Assembly (NCBI GenBank): GCA_900708905.1
Contig: CAADRB010000022.1
Location: 2,100,246-2,164,245, forward strand
Direction: 5' to 3'
Source of the DNA: Hymenolepis diminuta
Lineage: Eukaryota > Platyhelminthes > Cestoda > Cyclophyllidea > Hymenolepididae
DNA length: 64,000 nucleotides
The position numbers and the translations under genes were made by a program. Shown piece by piece: positions 12,701 through 24,700 of the stretch. How positions within the stretch are numbered: the first letter of the stretch is position 1; every line of letters starts with the position of its first letter. The notes under the pieces were generated by a model that worked only from the letters and a program-made list of their open reading frames with translations, did not search any database and was not told the origin of the DNA.

Positions 12701-15700
12701 ATGACTTGGCTATTCTCTGCTTACTCTTACAGTCACTGTAGTTAAAATATTCTAACAGTCCCATTATTGTACTAAGTGGAGACTGGAGATCCCTCAGCCA
12801 ACATTAAAGTGCTAATCAAGTAAGAATTCAACAATGCAATACGCGAAACTATCAGAGAAGAAAAAGGAGCCGAACAAAATTTGAAGAAATTACTGCGAAA
12901 ATAACACTTAAAAAGAATCAAATTGGTGGTTCAATATGTACAGAGGTTTAAGCTTAATACAAGAAATCCATAAACGTACAAATCATTTATTCAACTGAGA
13001 AATTTAAATTAAATCTTAAGCCGAATTTCCTTACTCTGTTTATGAGATCTTACCAAAAAAGTGGTTCCACCAAAATTGAAAAGGAGACGGGACTCCTTCA
13101 TGGAAGCAACTCAGGAGGAAATAAAATAAGATTCAAAATGTAGTTATGATAAGCACTTATGGAATACTCAGTTGATATTCCACTGTCCGACTGAAAGATA
13201 AATATCAATATTGAACATGAACAAAATTCGTGGAGAGATGAAATAAAAATAATCCAGAAATATCAGGTTGTAACAGAAGTTCTGTCCAATTTTTGAGCTG
13301 TGTCTAGGGCACGATTATTTCAATTTAGCTTGTTAATATTGTATGCTTATCTACGGTAATTAATAAAATATTATTTCTTCTTTCAGATTGTCTGATAATT
13401 ATCGTTATTTATAATCATTTCTAGCCCTAATGTACACTCCAAATAGAGAGCATATCGGGCATATTTTATTGTCTGCATTTCATAAAGGAGATAGGGTAAG
13501 CTCAGCAGCAAAACACTCAGACAGTTATGAAAATGATGTTGTGAATGAAAAGACCTGCAGAAGGTGGTTTTCACCTTCACGTTTTAAAAAGGATGACCCC
13601 GGCCTGAAAGACGAACCGAGAGCAGAATGTTCAAAAAAACTCAATTCTGAGCAATTGAAAGTTGTCATTGATGAAAATTCAACCTGCACTACTAGAGCAG
13701 GTAGTAGTGCAGTGAGCAAAACCATTAACGTAAGCCGCCAATTGACCATATATGAGGAAATAAGAGACTTGGCTGGGAAAGTCTCAAAAGCTGGGAAATG
13801 ACCCCCTCCCTCCACACGATGTCAGAATTCAACAAGCAGTAACGTGGGACCTGTTGTGTTTCACTGTGTTCTCGCGAACTTCAGGCACCTTTTTTAGAAC
13901 GAATCGTAACTAGGAGCGACGAATGGATCCGCTTTCGAGACGACGAGACGAGAAGTGAATCCTTTACAATAATGTTAAGCGCAAAAGACAGTGACTAAGT
14001 CGTGGTTCAAGGTCAAATCCACAAACGGGACAATTCGAGACTGCACCCGAAAAAATTTTTTCATGTGTATGGTGGGATTTGAAGGAAATTGCTTATTATG
14101 AACTAATGGGTGACAATTAGACATTAACATCTGAAGTTTACTGTCAGCAGCTAACTCGTTTAAAAACAGTTAACGGCAGGAAAAACGGTCTTCTGTGATC
14201 AATGGAAAAGGAGTGATTCTACACCATGACAGTGCCAGACCTTACACTTCAAGAGCAACAAAAAATTTCGTTGTAGAATTTGGCTGGGAAGTCATGCATC
14301 ACCTACCATACTCTCCCGACCTTGCACCAACCGATTTACATCTTTTCAGGAGTTTACAGAATCATTTAATGGGACAAAGGCTTACTTTAAGAGAAGAGGT
14401 CGAAATGAAGAAGCTAGTTTCTTTTTTTGAATCCAAACTGGCTAAATTCTATGAAGAAGGAATGAGAAAGCTTATGGCAAGATGGGAAGATGTAATTAAT
14501 AAAAATGGTGACTATGTTGAACACTAAATAAACGTGTCTTTGACAAAATTTTCACTCTAATTCAAATTAGAACAAAATGGACAGAACTTCTGCTACAACT
14601 TGATAGACTGGAATATTACCCAAAAAGGGTAATAACAGTAAGCCTAAATGTTCGATTCCTGAAAGTCCTAACGGTTCATTTGATTAGACTAAGAAGTCTT
14701 TAAAAAAGTACCTGCTTTGCTGATGTTATTAACAGAGGATATAAACTAAGCTGACTGATCATTAATCTGATATTATAGTTGCGAAAAGTAGTGGTATTGA
14801 ACTAAAGTTAGCATAGCTAATATGAAAAAAATAATGCATAAATTTTGCGGCTAGACAACTTATTTGGTAAGTAAGAATAAATAAATATTCTTACCCCAGT
14901 AATTGCTGCTTTAAAGTGACCATATGAAAAGGATCTGGCCGTATTTACTATTTAAAATGAGAAAGAAATGTAACTACATTTTAAAAACTAAATTATTTTA
15001 TACAATTCTTCGTAAATTATGCAGGCCACTTCCCTAGCATCTATAGATGATAGATGTTTTAGGTCCAATTACTCCGGCCTTACCAATATATGAGAGATTT
15101 TATTGGCCACAATGATTAAATAGAGGAGTTATTAATCAGCTTAAGTGGCGGAAGCCATACCCAAAAGATGAGTTCCCATATAACAAATACATCACTAAAA
15201 AGAAAACTCAGGAAGTTATGATCTGTCCTTTGGGGTCAACCACATATTGAGTTCTGTAAGGTCAAGGCAATCCAAAATGGTAGTAATTAGCTTCTTTTAA
15301 GATCAGACACTTTGTCCTTACTCAAGATAAGTGAACTCTAAAAAACTCAAATAGAGTTTAACAAATATCAACCAATATAAACTCAAATGGAAGATTTTCA
15401 ATCCAAAATGAGTATTTTAAAGAAATATTAGAGTTTTCCGTCACAGCTTCAGTAGTATATATAATTTTCGAACGAAAAAATTCACATGAAAACTTACACA
15501 ATCACCATCCAAGACAGACAAACTTCAAACGTTACAACTAAAGAACATAAACTCACGCAAAGAACAACGCACTACTACGAACTTAATTACCTAAAATTTG
15601 GAAGAAAGTACAACCGAAATTAAATGCCAAGGGGAAAAATGAATGCATAGCTTGCATAATATGATACTACTAATATTAGATTATACTTAGTATACAATAC

Positions 15701-18700
15701 ACTTACCGGGGAAGAAGGGTTCATTAATAAGGTTCTCTGGTATTCTCAGAATCTGTGGGCATTCAATTCCATTACAGCTCCACGTGGCAACACCCCTATC
15801 CAAATCCAGCCGACATCCAATCACCGTGCCTCGCGTCACGACAATCCTATTGCCCTCGGAGAAGTCAGATTCTTTGCCCTTGAAGCTCAAGGTAGCACCC
15901 GACTGACCGTCAATAACATTACCCAGCACAAAAGCCTGATCATCACAACCCAGTGGGCTGAGTGTGGCCTCATTTGTTGCCCAGCCCACAGCAACAGGGC
16001 CGTCTTCCAAAACTGTGGCCTCAAAGTAGTAGCAGCCTGGAGCTTTCACACCCTTGTTGGCACGACAACCCTGTGGAAAATTGCGAGAGGGAAGGTAACC
16101 AAGTTAACATTTGACTTAATGAAGTAATTAGGCAGATTAATTAGATGATTTATCTACCCTAAGGTGGATAATCTGTGCCCTATTGTATCGTCTGAAGGGG
16201 GAGTAAACAGTCTATTTTCACAAAATATTCGGGGAGTATCAATATTTAATAAGACAGAGTGTTGGAACTGAAGGGGAACATTCGATTCATCTAGTGAAAC
16301 GATTCTATAAAAGTCTTGTAAACGGCTAATGAGACTAAGATCCATTCTCAGGTCCGTCGAGGCATACTGATAACTGGATGTCGACATTACCCGAAGTTAG
16401 ACGTCGGAAAAGAGCATGAATTTGTTAACTCTAATGATACAAGTGAGGGGCTTTCTGGGATTTACTCTATCCTAAATATAAGACAGGGTACAAAGGTGAA
16501 TCAATTCTAAAGTCCTTCATATAATAGAAGGAAAATTGACATTAAGTTGCTCTGAGGAACCTTGCAACACAGATAGAGTAAGAAATTTACTTTCTGCAAA
16601 AATCTCTATACTAAAAAATAGAAAATCTAAATGAACAATTATAAAAAAAGTTGGTTGAGATAACAACACGCAGTTTGCAAGGGGTTATTGTAAAAATAAG
16701 TAATCTATTAAGATAAAGTTAAGTCTTTAATCTAAAAAAGTTAGGCAAAAGGTATTTCATGTCTATAACCTGTCTTCTCAAATGAATACGAACTGAAAGG
16801 ACACTGAATGGGCCATTAGTGGACCATCCACAGATTATTAATCAACAATAAGACTCAGTTGTTCAATAATTGGCTGTTGCGAAACTAATGCAAGGAGACT
16901 GTTAAGAGATCATAGGAATTCCAGGTCCTTATGATAAAAACTATCTTCTTAAAGCGTTCAATAAGTAATTAATTTCAATGAGTTTTCAAAACAGAGCGGT
17001 GAAAAAAGAAGTTCAATGTCATCTTCAAAACCGAATGATTTGACAGCTATTATACTTCTGTGAGCTTTAAGTGATAACTTCAAACCATAAGACAATTACC
17101 TGCCAGCCAGAGTCGTGTTGAGCCGCAATATCCAAACCGCGATCATCGATACCCAAGCACCGACTTCTATCTGCAGTTGAGATACGCCAGGACTCAGGTT
17201 TGAAGACAGGTCGAGGTTGATATTCCAGACCAGCACCACTGGGACCATGACGATACTGACCACCAGCCATATCCACAGCAGATTCTCCACCACCCCAGCG
17301 TTCTGGACTGTAACCAGCGGCTCCCAAAGATGCGTCGCTAGCAATTTGAGGTGCGTATTGGTATTGCGAGGCGTCAGCGCCATAGGCTGGGGCTTTAGGA
17401 TAGAGAACGGAATATTTGTAGAATGTAAAATTGCCAAACACAGGAGAGAAAGCAATGAATATAAAAAAAGGCCAACAACTAGAAATTTTCATAACAGTGG
17501 AAGAAGAAAGTGGAGTGTTTTATAGCGTTGACTAATGTTAAATAAAAGTGCGTTTCAAATTGATGGTTATAACACGTTCTCTTATGGCCAGTGCCAAATA
17601 ATGATTATTGAGATCTGTTGGGGACTTAAGTAAAAGTCTTTCAAAAACGAAATCGCACTGGATCTTGATTGTTTAAACAAGGTAAACAATAAAGATGAAC
17701 CATATCATAAAGAGAACAGAATAAAGAACGCAATCTTAGCAAATCTGGAAAGAACAACCGAAAATTAAACATAACTCAAATTATCATTTTTCGCATTCAA
17801 ATCAGTATTTTGTAGTATTATTTTGGAAAAACTAACCAGTGGTTGCAGTTAACTTCATGCCCGTTTAAGAAAGTGTTTACTAACATTCATCTTTAATAGA
17901 TGGGTAGTCTTATGAAATCTACCTGATAAGAAAATGGATTTGTTTAACCCTCTTTATTAGCCAGAATTAACCAGTGAAGTTGGCCACTCCGCTCACCAGA
18001 TTTGCAAAGACAGGCATTGCTTTTTTCATACCTAGTTTCAAATAGCAACTTACGATACCTATATAAATACAACTAAAGGTTTTGGAAAACGAAATCGTAC
18101 TGAATTTTGGTTCTTTAATAGCTGTGAAGTATATTGGAGGCGTAAATAGGAGAATTTCCTTATATTACCACAAATACAAGAAATGTTATGCATCATTTTA
18201 AAATAGTGAAATAAAAACATGCATAAGTTTGAACTTTGGCACTCGTGCAATGAAAAAAACAGCCATGCATATCTGTCCTTTGATCATATACACAGAGAAT
18301 TCAACGTGCACATGAAAGGTGAAAGGACTTTTAAAGAGAGAAAAACACTGAAGCAAGTCCAATTTTTATGGACTAACTCGGGAGTTTTTTCAAAGCCAAT
18401 GCGCCGAAAAGGTTAACTAAATAACGAATGAATATCCGTAAAACGTTATTCCCTATTCATGCTAATAAACGAAAAAGTATAATCGAGAACAATTCAATCC
18501 ATGCACATGCAAAGGTAAAGAAATTTTTAAGGAAGAAATTCTGAGACAAGTCAATTATGTTCGTAAAAATATACCAACCCGGAAGAAGTGCGATCCGGTA
18601 GGACATAAACGGTAATTCAAAGGAAGTTAAATAGCGACATTTTAGGGTTGACATAGTTCAACTAGATGGCACGATATTAAGACTCATCGGTTAGAAGGAT

Positions 18701-21700
18701 CACCTAAGTGGATTAATCTCTGTTTGCATAGGGATGGCAGAATGAAAAATCTCACTAAGGTTAAGTTCTAAAAGACGCATTTCTTTAATAATTACCGATA
18801 GGAAGAAAATTCACAACCTCTTATGTCTGAAAAGAAATCGTAAAATTCTGTGAAAGGATTTCGTTTCTCGAGCAGTTGGTTTTTCTATTATTCTCCTGTA
18901 CTTGAACCTGCGAATGACTAATACATTGCCAATTGAACTCGTTTCGGAGTAATCTATAAACAAAAGTCATAGCTGCAGTGTTTACGTTTTGTCTCAGGAT
19001 TATCAATTCCCACAGGTGTCTATAAGTCACCTGTCATCCTTATCAAGACGTGGACGCACATCGCTCCCCACAGCTTAACAGTTATTTGGGACTAAAACCG
19101 TTATAATTCCGGCGGTGTTTTGATGTTTCAACATTAACAACAAAAAGACAATTTGTGTTCCTATAGGTAATGACTTTGTTTAATTAATAAAATGTCTCGA
19201 AGTAATTGTATTACATCTGAAACTTCTCTCCCTAGTCTGAGTCAACTGTAGTCTAATGATATCTAGTGGGATATATATATATATATATCAAGGCAACAGA
19301 CCTAGACTTCCCAGCAGTATTCCAGAATAGGAGGATCACACTTATCAAAAGTGGAAACTGGACAGTTACAAAGTGGGGTTATTATTAATGGTGAAAGGAA
19401 ACAGCTGCTTCGAGAAAACCGAAAATCGGTAAGGGAGGAATTTCGGTTTCCAATCTCTTCCACTTCATTAAACGAGAATATTCATTCTGACAAGGATATT
19501 CTAAGTAGCGAACGTTCAAAACAGAGAAGTGATTACGATAATAGTCCTTAGGCGTTATTAGTGTTAAATGTGGCTAAACACTGATTCATCGCGGGTTTGT
19601 CCAAAAATGAGAGAAGTCGTATTAAGGTAGAGAGGCCGGAATTGCGTTTAAAAGGCCCTCTGTAAACGGGAAGTCAGGTATATTTCGGAGAAAGAAAGTG
19701 TGATTACGATGATTAATAAGATTTTGTGATTGATAATCATGCTAGTTAAAATTGAATAGACCAAAATATATGTCTCCTAGGTTGCATGCTTAACAGCTAG
19801 CACACATCAAGGGACCTCAAATGGCCAGTTAATAATAACCCAGTTACCTTTAATGACAACAGAATAAGAGATCATTGAAAAATAAGAAACCCGGAACAGG
19901 AGCTTAGAAACTACATTCATCCAAACGGATATCAAGAGAGATAGCAGACGAGCCTGTGAATAATAACGGTGAACTTTGGAATCGATGTACTACTTAATGA
20001 TAAATTATTTAATTTAATTAGCTCGTAATTTGGCCTTGGAGACCTTTATAGAAATTTCAATACTACAAACTCATTTAACTATCTTACCTCTTTCACGGAG
20101 TGCCCGAGTTTAGAAATCCATTTAAGCTAAATTTATCCTTCTATTATCAAACCACAGGTATGATTCTTAAACAAACTCGCATGCAGATCAGAGATTTTGA
20201 ATGCAGGAAACACTTTCTCCAGAACTACAGCTTTCATAAAATTAAAATCTCAGCCGATTAACCAATAACTCACAAATTTATCTAGCTCGAAATATAAAAC
20301 TATAACAATTTATTTTTCCTAAATGAATTGGCTATCAGAAACTAGAATTTGAAGCCATATCTAAGCAAAAGATATTAGTGAAGGGAATTGCTTCCAATAA
20401 GTAAATTCAGCCTCTTCTACTAATTGAGTTAATTAGCAAGTCCCCTGACCTCTTTCCCTCTTTCCCCTTCCCCCAAGGTGGAAAGTACACAAAAGAAAGC
20501 GAAAGACATTAGACACTGTGAAAGAAATAGGCATGCAAATGTCACAAAAATATATGGAAGAAAAGGCAGATGTGAAAAGAATGAAAAAGTGATAAAGGGG
20601 AGTTAAAAACTTACGATTCATGCCATGAGGCAGTGTGAACCAAGCTGTAGAAGAGGAGAAATGAAACAGTAATATTAGCAGAGGTTAGGGAATAAAAGCA
20701 TCACATCCCGTCTATTTAAATCACATTTAAATTGTTTACACTTACCTTGCTCATTGGATGATGGTTGTCTACGCTGGGGTTGCATTCGACGAATAGCAGG
20801 TTGAGGACGCTGGTTGGGTGGTGGGGCGATTTCTGGAGTACAGGTTGTGAGGTCACCGAGGGAGCTACCCATGCCCGGATGATTGTAGGTGAATTTGCGA
20901 CTCGAAAAACCGGGTAGGACACTAGGCTTGCGAGAACGCTCGTAGTCCCGCAGTCTGAAATAAAAAGGATGGTTTTTAAAGAAACTTTTGCAAGTTCTCT
21001 TTTATCTACAGTTAATCACACTAGATAATTCCTGAAATCAAGAGAGAATGTGATAATTTGAACCATTCGAAGCATACTAAGAAAAGTGTTTAAATAATGA
21101 ATTGGGTTGAGAGGGGACATCCTGGGACCTATTTTTATGAGAAACTAAAATCCAACCACTCCCCTTGTTGGCCAGAAATAACCCATGCGGTCGGCCATCC
21201 ACTTCACTGAATGGACACTGTATAACATCGATCTCCTGATCACTAACTTATCACAGTGCCATCGAAAGTTTTGGGTAATGACACAAAAATCATCAAAGTA
21301 TTCTACATTACTGGATGAACACGTTTCTTAATAATTTTTTTGATCTTATACTGACCTGGCGTGGCCTAACCTCCATGTTTATATCGGATTTGATTGATGA
21401 TACGATTAATTACTTATATAATTGAACTAGCGCAAAAACCAATATCTCTTCCTGATACCATATGTTTGGACGAAGTCCTTTACTGTTAACCATCAAACTT
21501 CCTTGAGTTCATAAATCAGACTGGCTTAATTCAGAATGATTCACTTTGCATGCCTGAGAAAATAAAATCGTGCCGACTGATATCAGCGTTGGGTAAGATT
21601 TAACCATTTCTTCACTTTTGAATTGCCAAGAATTGTGTACACTTTTCGGACATGTGGCAGGCTAACAACCTTGGCCTTTTAGAGCATTTGAAGCCTCCAA

Positions 21701-24700
21701 AGGTAAACACTTGAAACCGTACATAACTATGACATATGTAGTCGAGCGATAGTGCAGTATTTTCTCATATTTAGCGGATATTTCCACGCATGAACTCCAA
21801 TGGGACTTGGTTTAGGTGATTAAACAAATGGGGAAGAATTGATACAGGCAATAATCGATTTTGATGCATCCGGAACTGTCCATATAAGGTGTATCTGAGT
21901 GTCTGGGACACGCAAACAAATCACACTGAATAATTTAACTATCATTTGATTTTTAACTGAATACAAATCGGGTTGTGTTGACAATTTTCAAATATTTTTA
22001 GAAAAAATAAAATAAAAAACGGTTTGTTTAGACTGAACCTAGGTTTCTTAAAAACATTACAATCAGTTTCGTGTTAATTTGGGAGGATCAGAATTGAAAC
22101 TAGACAGCCTAGGAAAAATTTCTGATGATTTATTACATTTAAGTATATCCAGTTATCCCAATATAGAAAATCGCGCATATTGGTCATAAGACCTATAGAA
22201 CGAAACATATTTTTAAGATCCTGGTGCAATCCATTATATTAAGAGGAAGAATGATATAAAAATCCAACATGGGATAATAAATTGCAACCTTTATTTGATA
22301 AATTCGCTGTTATACAATAACGTTTTGGGAAAAAAATGCAGCGGTCTATAACGCTGGTTAATACGGAACTGTAATGGGACGACTAAATAAGATTTTAACT
22401 CTTTTCAAGGTTAGTTAACTTCAATTTGAGAGTAAGAACCGATTAAATAAATGGATAGGAAAGAACCCGACAGTTATTTTTTTGGTTAACAAGAAGATAT
22501 TGGAAAATACAGATGGCATATCGGTAGCACCCCCTAACCCATGATCCTTTTTTGAATATCTAAGACCTTTGACACATACAGAAAGAGTTCTATTTCGAAC
22601 ACAAATTACTTTGCTGATGGAGTAGCGGTGAATGAAATGCCAGTGTTAAAACACAAAACGCCTCCTTAATGACTTAATACCGGCCATTTCCACATAACCC
22701 TAAAAGTTTTCAAAAAAGCCCTTTTCGACACAGGATACAGGCATATTTTCATGCATGTTCGCCCACGGTGTAGATTTGAGAGACAAAAACAGCTGTTCAA
22801 ACCTTGGGAGGAAGGGGGTCGTTTGGATAACAGAGGTACTAGGTAACTAGCTAGAGTAATGTTTTGGGCATAAAAATAGACTATGGTTGCATAATAATAG
22901 AATATGTACGTACCTGTACGTACTGTGTTGAAAAGAGGTACGTACGTAAATAAATAACTCCTGGGAATTTCAACACACTTAAGAGTTCTGACTGAGGAAG
23001 TGAATAAGACTTGTACCGTTCAATCATATTTTAACTTTATATAATCTGAAACTTGTCAGTTATTTTAGGGATTCTTTCCCACTGATCGTGCCTAAAATTT
23101 GTCCATCCATCATTGCCCTGAAAACAAAGAGTCACATGCTAAAAACGTTTCGGTAGATGACTTTATGCAAAAAGTTTTCAAATCTCATTTTTGCGAATAA
23201 TTAATCTACTAATTTGACAACCATCTAACAGCAAGAACAATTATAAACCCGGGCACAAACTATTGCCATACATGACGATAACAAAAAATGACTCCCAAGT
23301 TTATAAAAGAAATCGTTTTCTGCCATCATCTTGGGAAAAAGGGGCAACATTATGAAGTCTCTAAAGTAGGAAAGTTGTATTCTGCAATAATGTAACCTTT
23401 AACTTCACTGATATTGAGTATCTTATGTAATCAGTACGTGGCATTTACTACCAACAATTTAATGAGTGCACTTGGCACAAAGTATGGAAAGGCAAATACT
23501 TTTACCGAGATCTATTTTTCCATTTCTTCTCGGATCATATTTCCAAATCATATTACTATTTTTTCCTTGACATTTAGGCAGGGAGATCGAATTATGATTA
23601 TTCCTCTGATAAGCACAAATCAAATGAATGCATGTACTTTCAATTAAACGTTCGAAACAAACAACATTCCGATAATTTTAGCAGCGATAAAATGGGTTTC
23701 TGGTGATCATTTACAATTACGACTACCTCTTCTAACTCTTCTCCTGTGGAAGAAAAAGAATATATTTCGCTATATCACTAGTGATATAACGTTACGTAGT
23801 CACTTATATAATCTAGACTGTCTACTGAAGCCTACTATGGCTATAGTAGTTCGAACTAAGTAGGCAGAAGACCTGGAGCTAAAACGACGGTTTCCTTAGG
23901 AAAAAACTGCTGTTTAGGTATAATCTGGATGTAAACGATTAACTGGCTATCTGATTAGTTAGCATTTGATTATATATTTTAATGAGGTCCAATGTCGAAA
24001 ATAGATACCAGACAAATGAGATAGTTTAGTACAAAATAATCGCAAAGGTAAATGTAAACAGCGAAAACATCGTATAAAAATATAGTGTGTCTTATAACTC
24101 GAGATTTAGCTATTATTTCCTAGCATTTCAAGCGGATATGATCTTTAAAACTATTGTATTTGTTTATCTGATAAACATGTGTCATATTTATTGTTTTACT
24201 ATTGTCATAGTTTTCAGAAAATAGAAACAGTCCAAAAAGACATTTCTAGTGATTTATAGTTCAAACGGTATTAATCCTCTAACCCAGTTAGCAAGCGTTC
24301 CATAGTGCCCAGTGCTGGGCAGAGGCAGTACATCTTAAAGGTTCCACAACAGAAATGCCTTATTTGACAACTCGCTCTCTCAACTTATCAATTAGGATCA
24401 CTATCATTTAATATCAATGTATTGTCGTTGTATGCGACATAATCAAAATGCAGACATACCTGAAAAAGCTGTGGTGTTCCACACAAAGAGTCCAGAGCTG
24501 TTTGGCTCTTTGTGGTGTAGCGCAACGGAAGGCATATGTTCTCTCCGATTGATCTTCATCCAAGGAACGAACAATCATAATGAAGTGACGCTTTCGGTAA
24601 GAAAGTTTGATAATCCTTGGCCATGAGAAACGCTGAAGACGAATGCGACTCAGATAGAGCAGGAGACCGCCGTAGTAGACACCTAGTCCGTGCTCGACAC

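Larger units (their letters stand above)
13263..14603 (+). mobile_element. Mariner DNA transposon, inactive (1,341 bp)
   Basis: Terminal inverted repeats of about 27 bp (left TCAGGTTGTAACAGAAGTTC, right complement TCAAGTTGTAGCAGAAGTTC) are flanked on both sides by TA, the mariner target site. Inside are remnants of a mariner transposase. The element lies in an intron, antisense to the FERM-SPRY gene. Confidence 0.93.
12594..15706 (-). other. Intron, about 3.1 kb, with mariner and duplicate exon
   Basis: Intron between exons 11 and 12. It holds the duplicate short exon at 13,054-13,109 and the mariner relic at 13,263-14,603. The remainder is AT-rich with nothing recognisable. Confidence 0.7.
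17393..20614 (-). other. Intron, about 3.2 kb
   Basis: AT-rich intron between exons 9 and 10. It contains a diverged SINE fragment near 17,870-18,010 and an AT dinucleotide repeat near 19,271. Nothing else was recognised. Confidence 0.6.
20955..24459 (-). other. Intron, about 3.5 kb
   Basis: Intron between exons 7 and 8, containing a SINE-related segment near 21,120-21,240, an inverted repeat at 22,905-22,945 and an 18-bp palindrome at 23,771-23,788. No coding evidence. Confidence 0.6.

Noticed and set aside
16154..16387. 77-codon minus-strand ORF between exons 10 and 11
   Set aside because: No domain, no convincing flanking splice sites and no need for an extra exon, because exons 10 and 11 join in phase.
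17067..17492. Minus-strand ORF starting with a hydrophobic, signal-peptide-like stretch
   Set aside because: The hydrophobic part is the translation of the pyrimidine-rich 3' end of an intron. The splice acceptor CTAAAG|CC gives a phase that fits exon 9 exactly.
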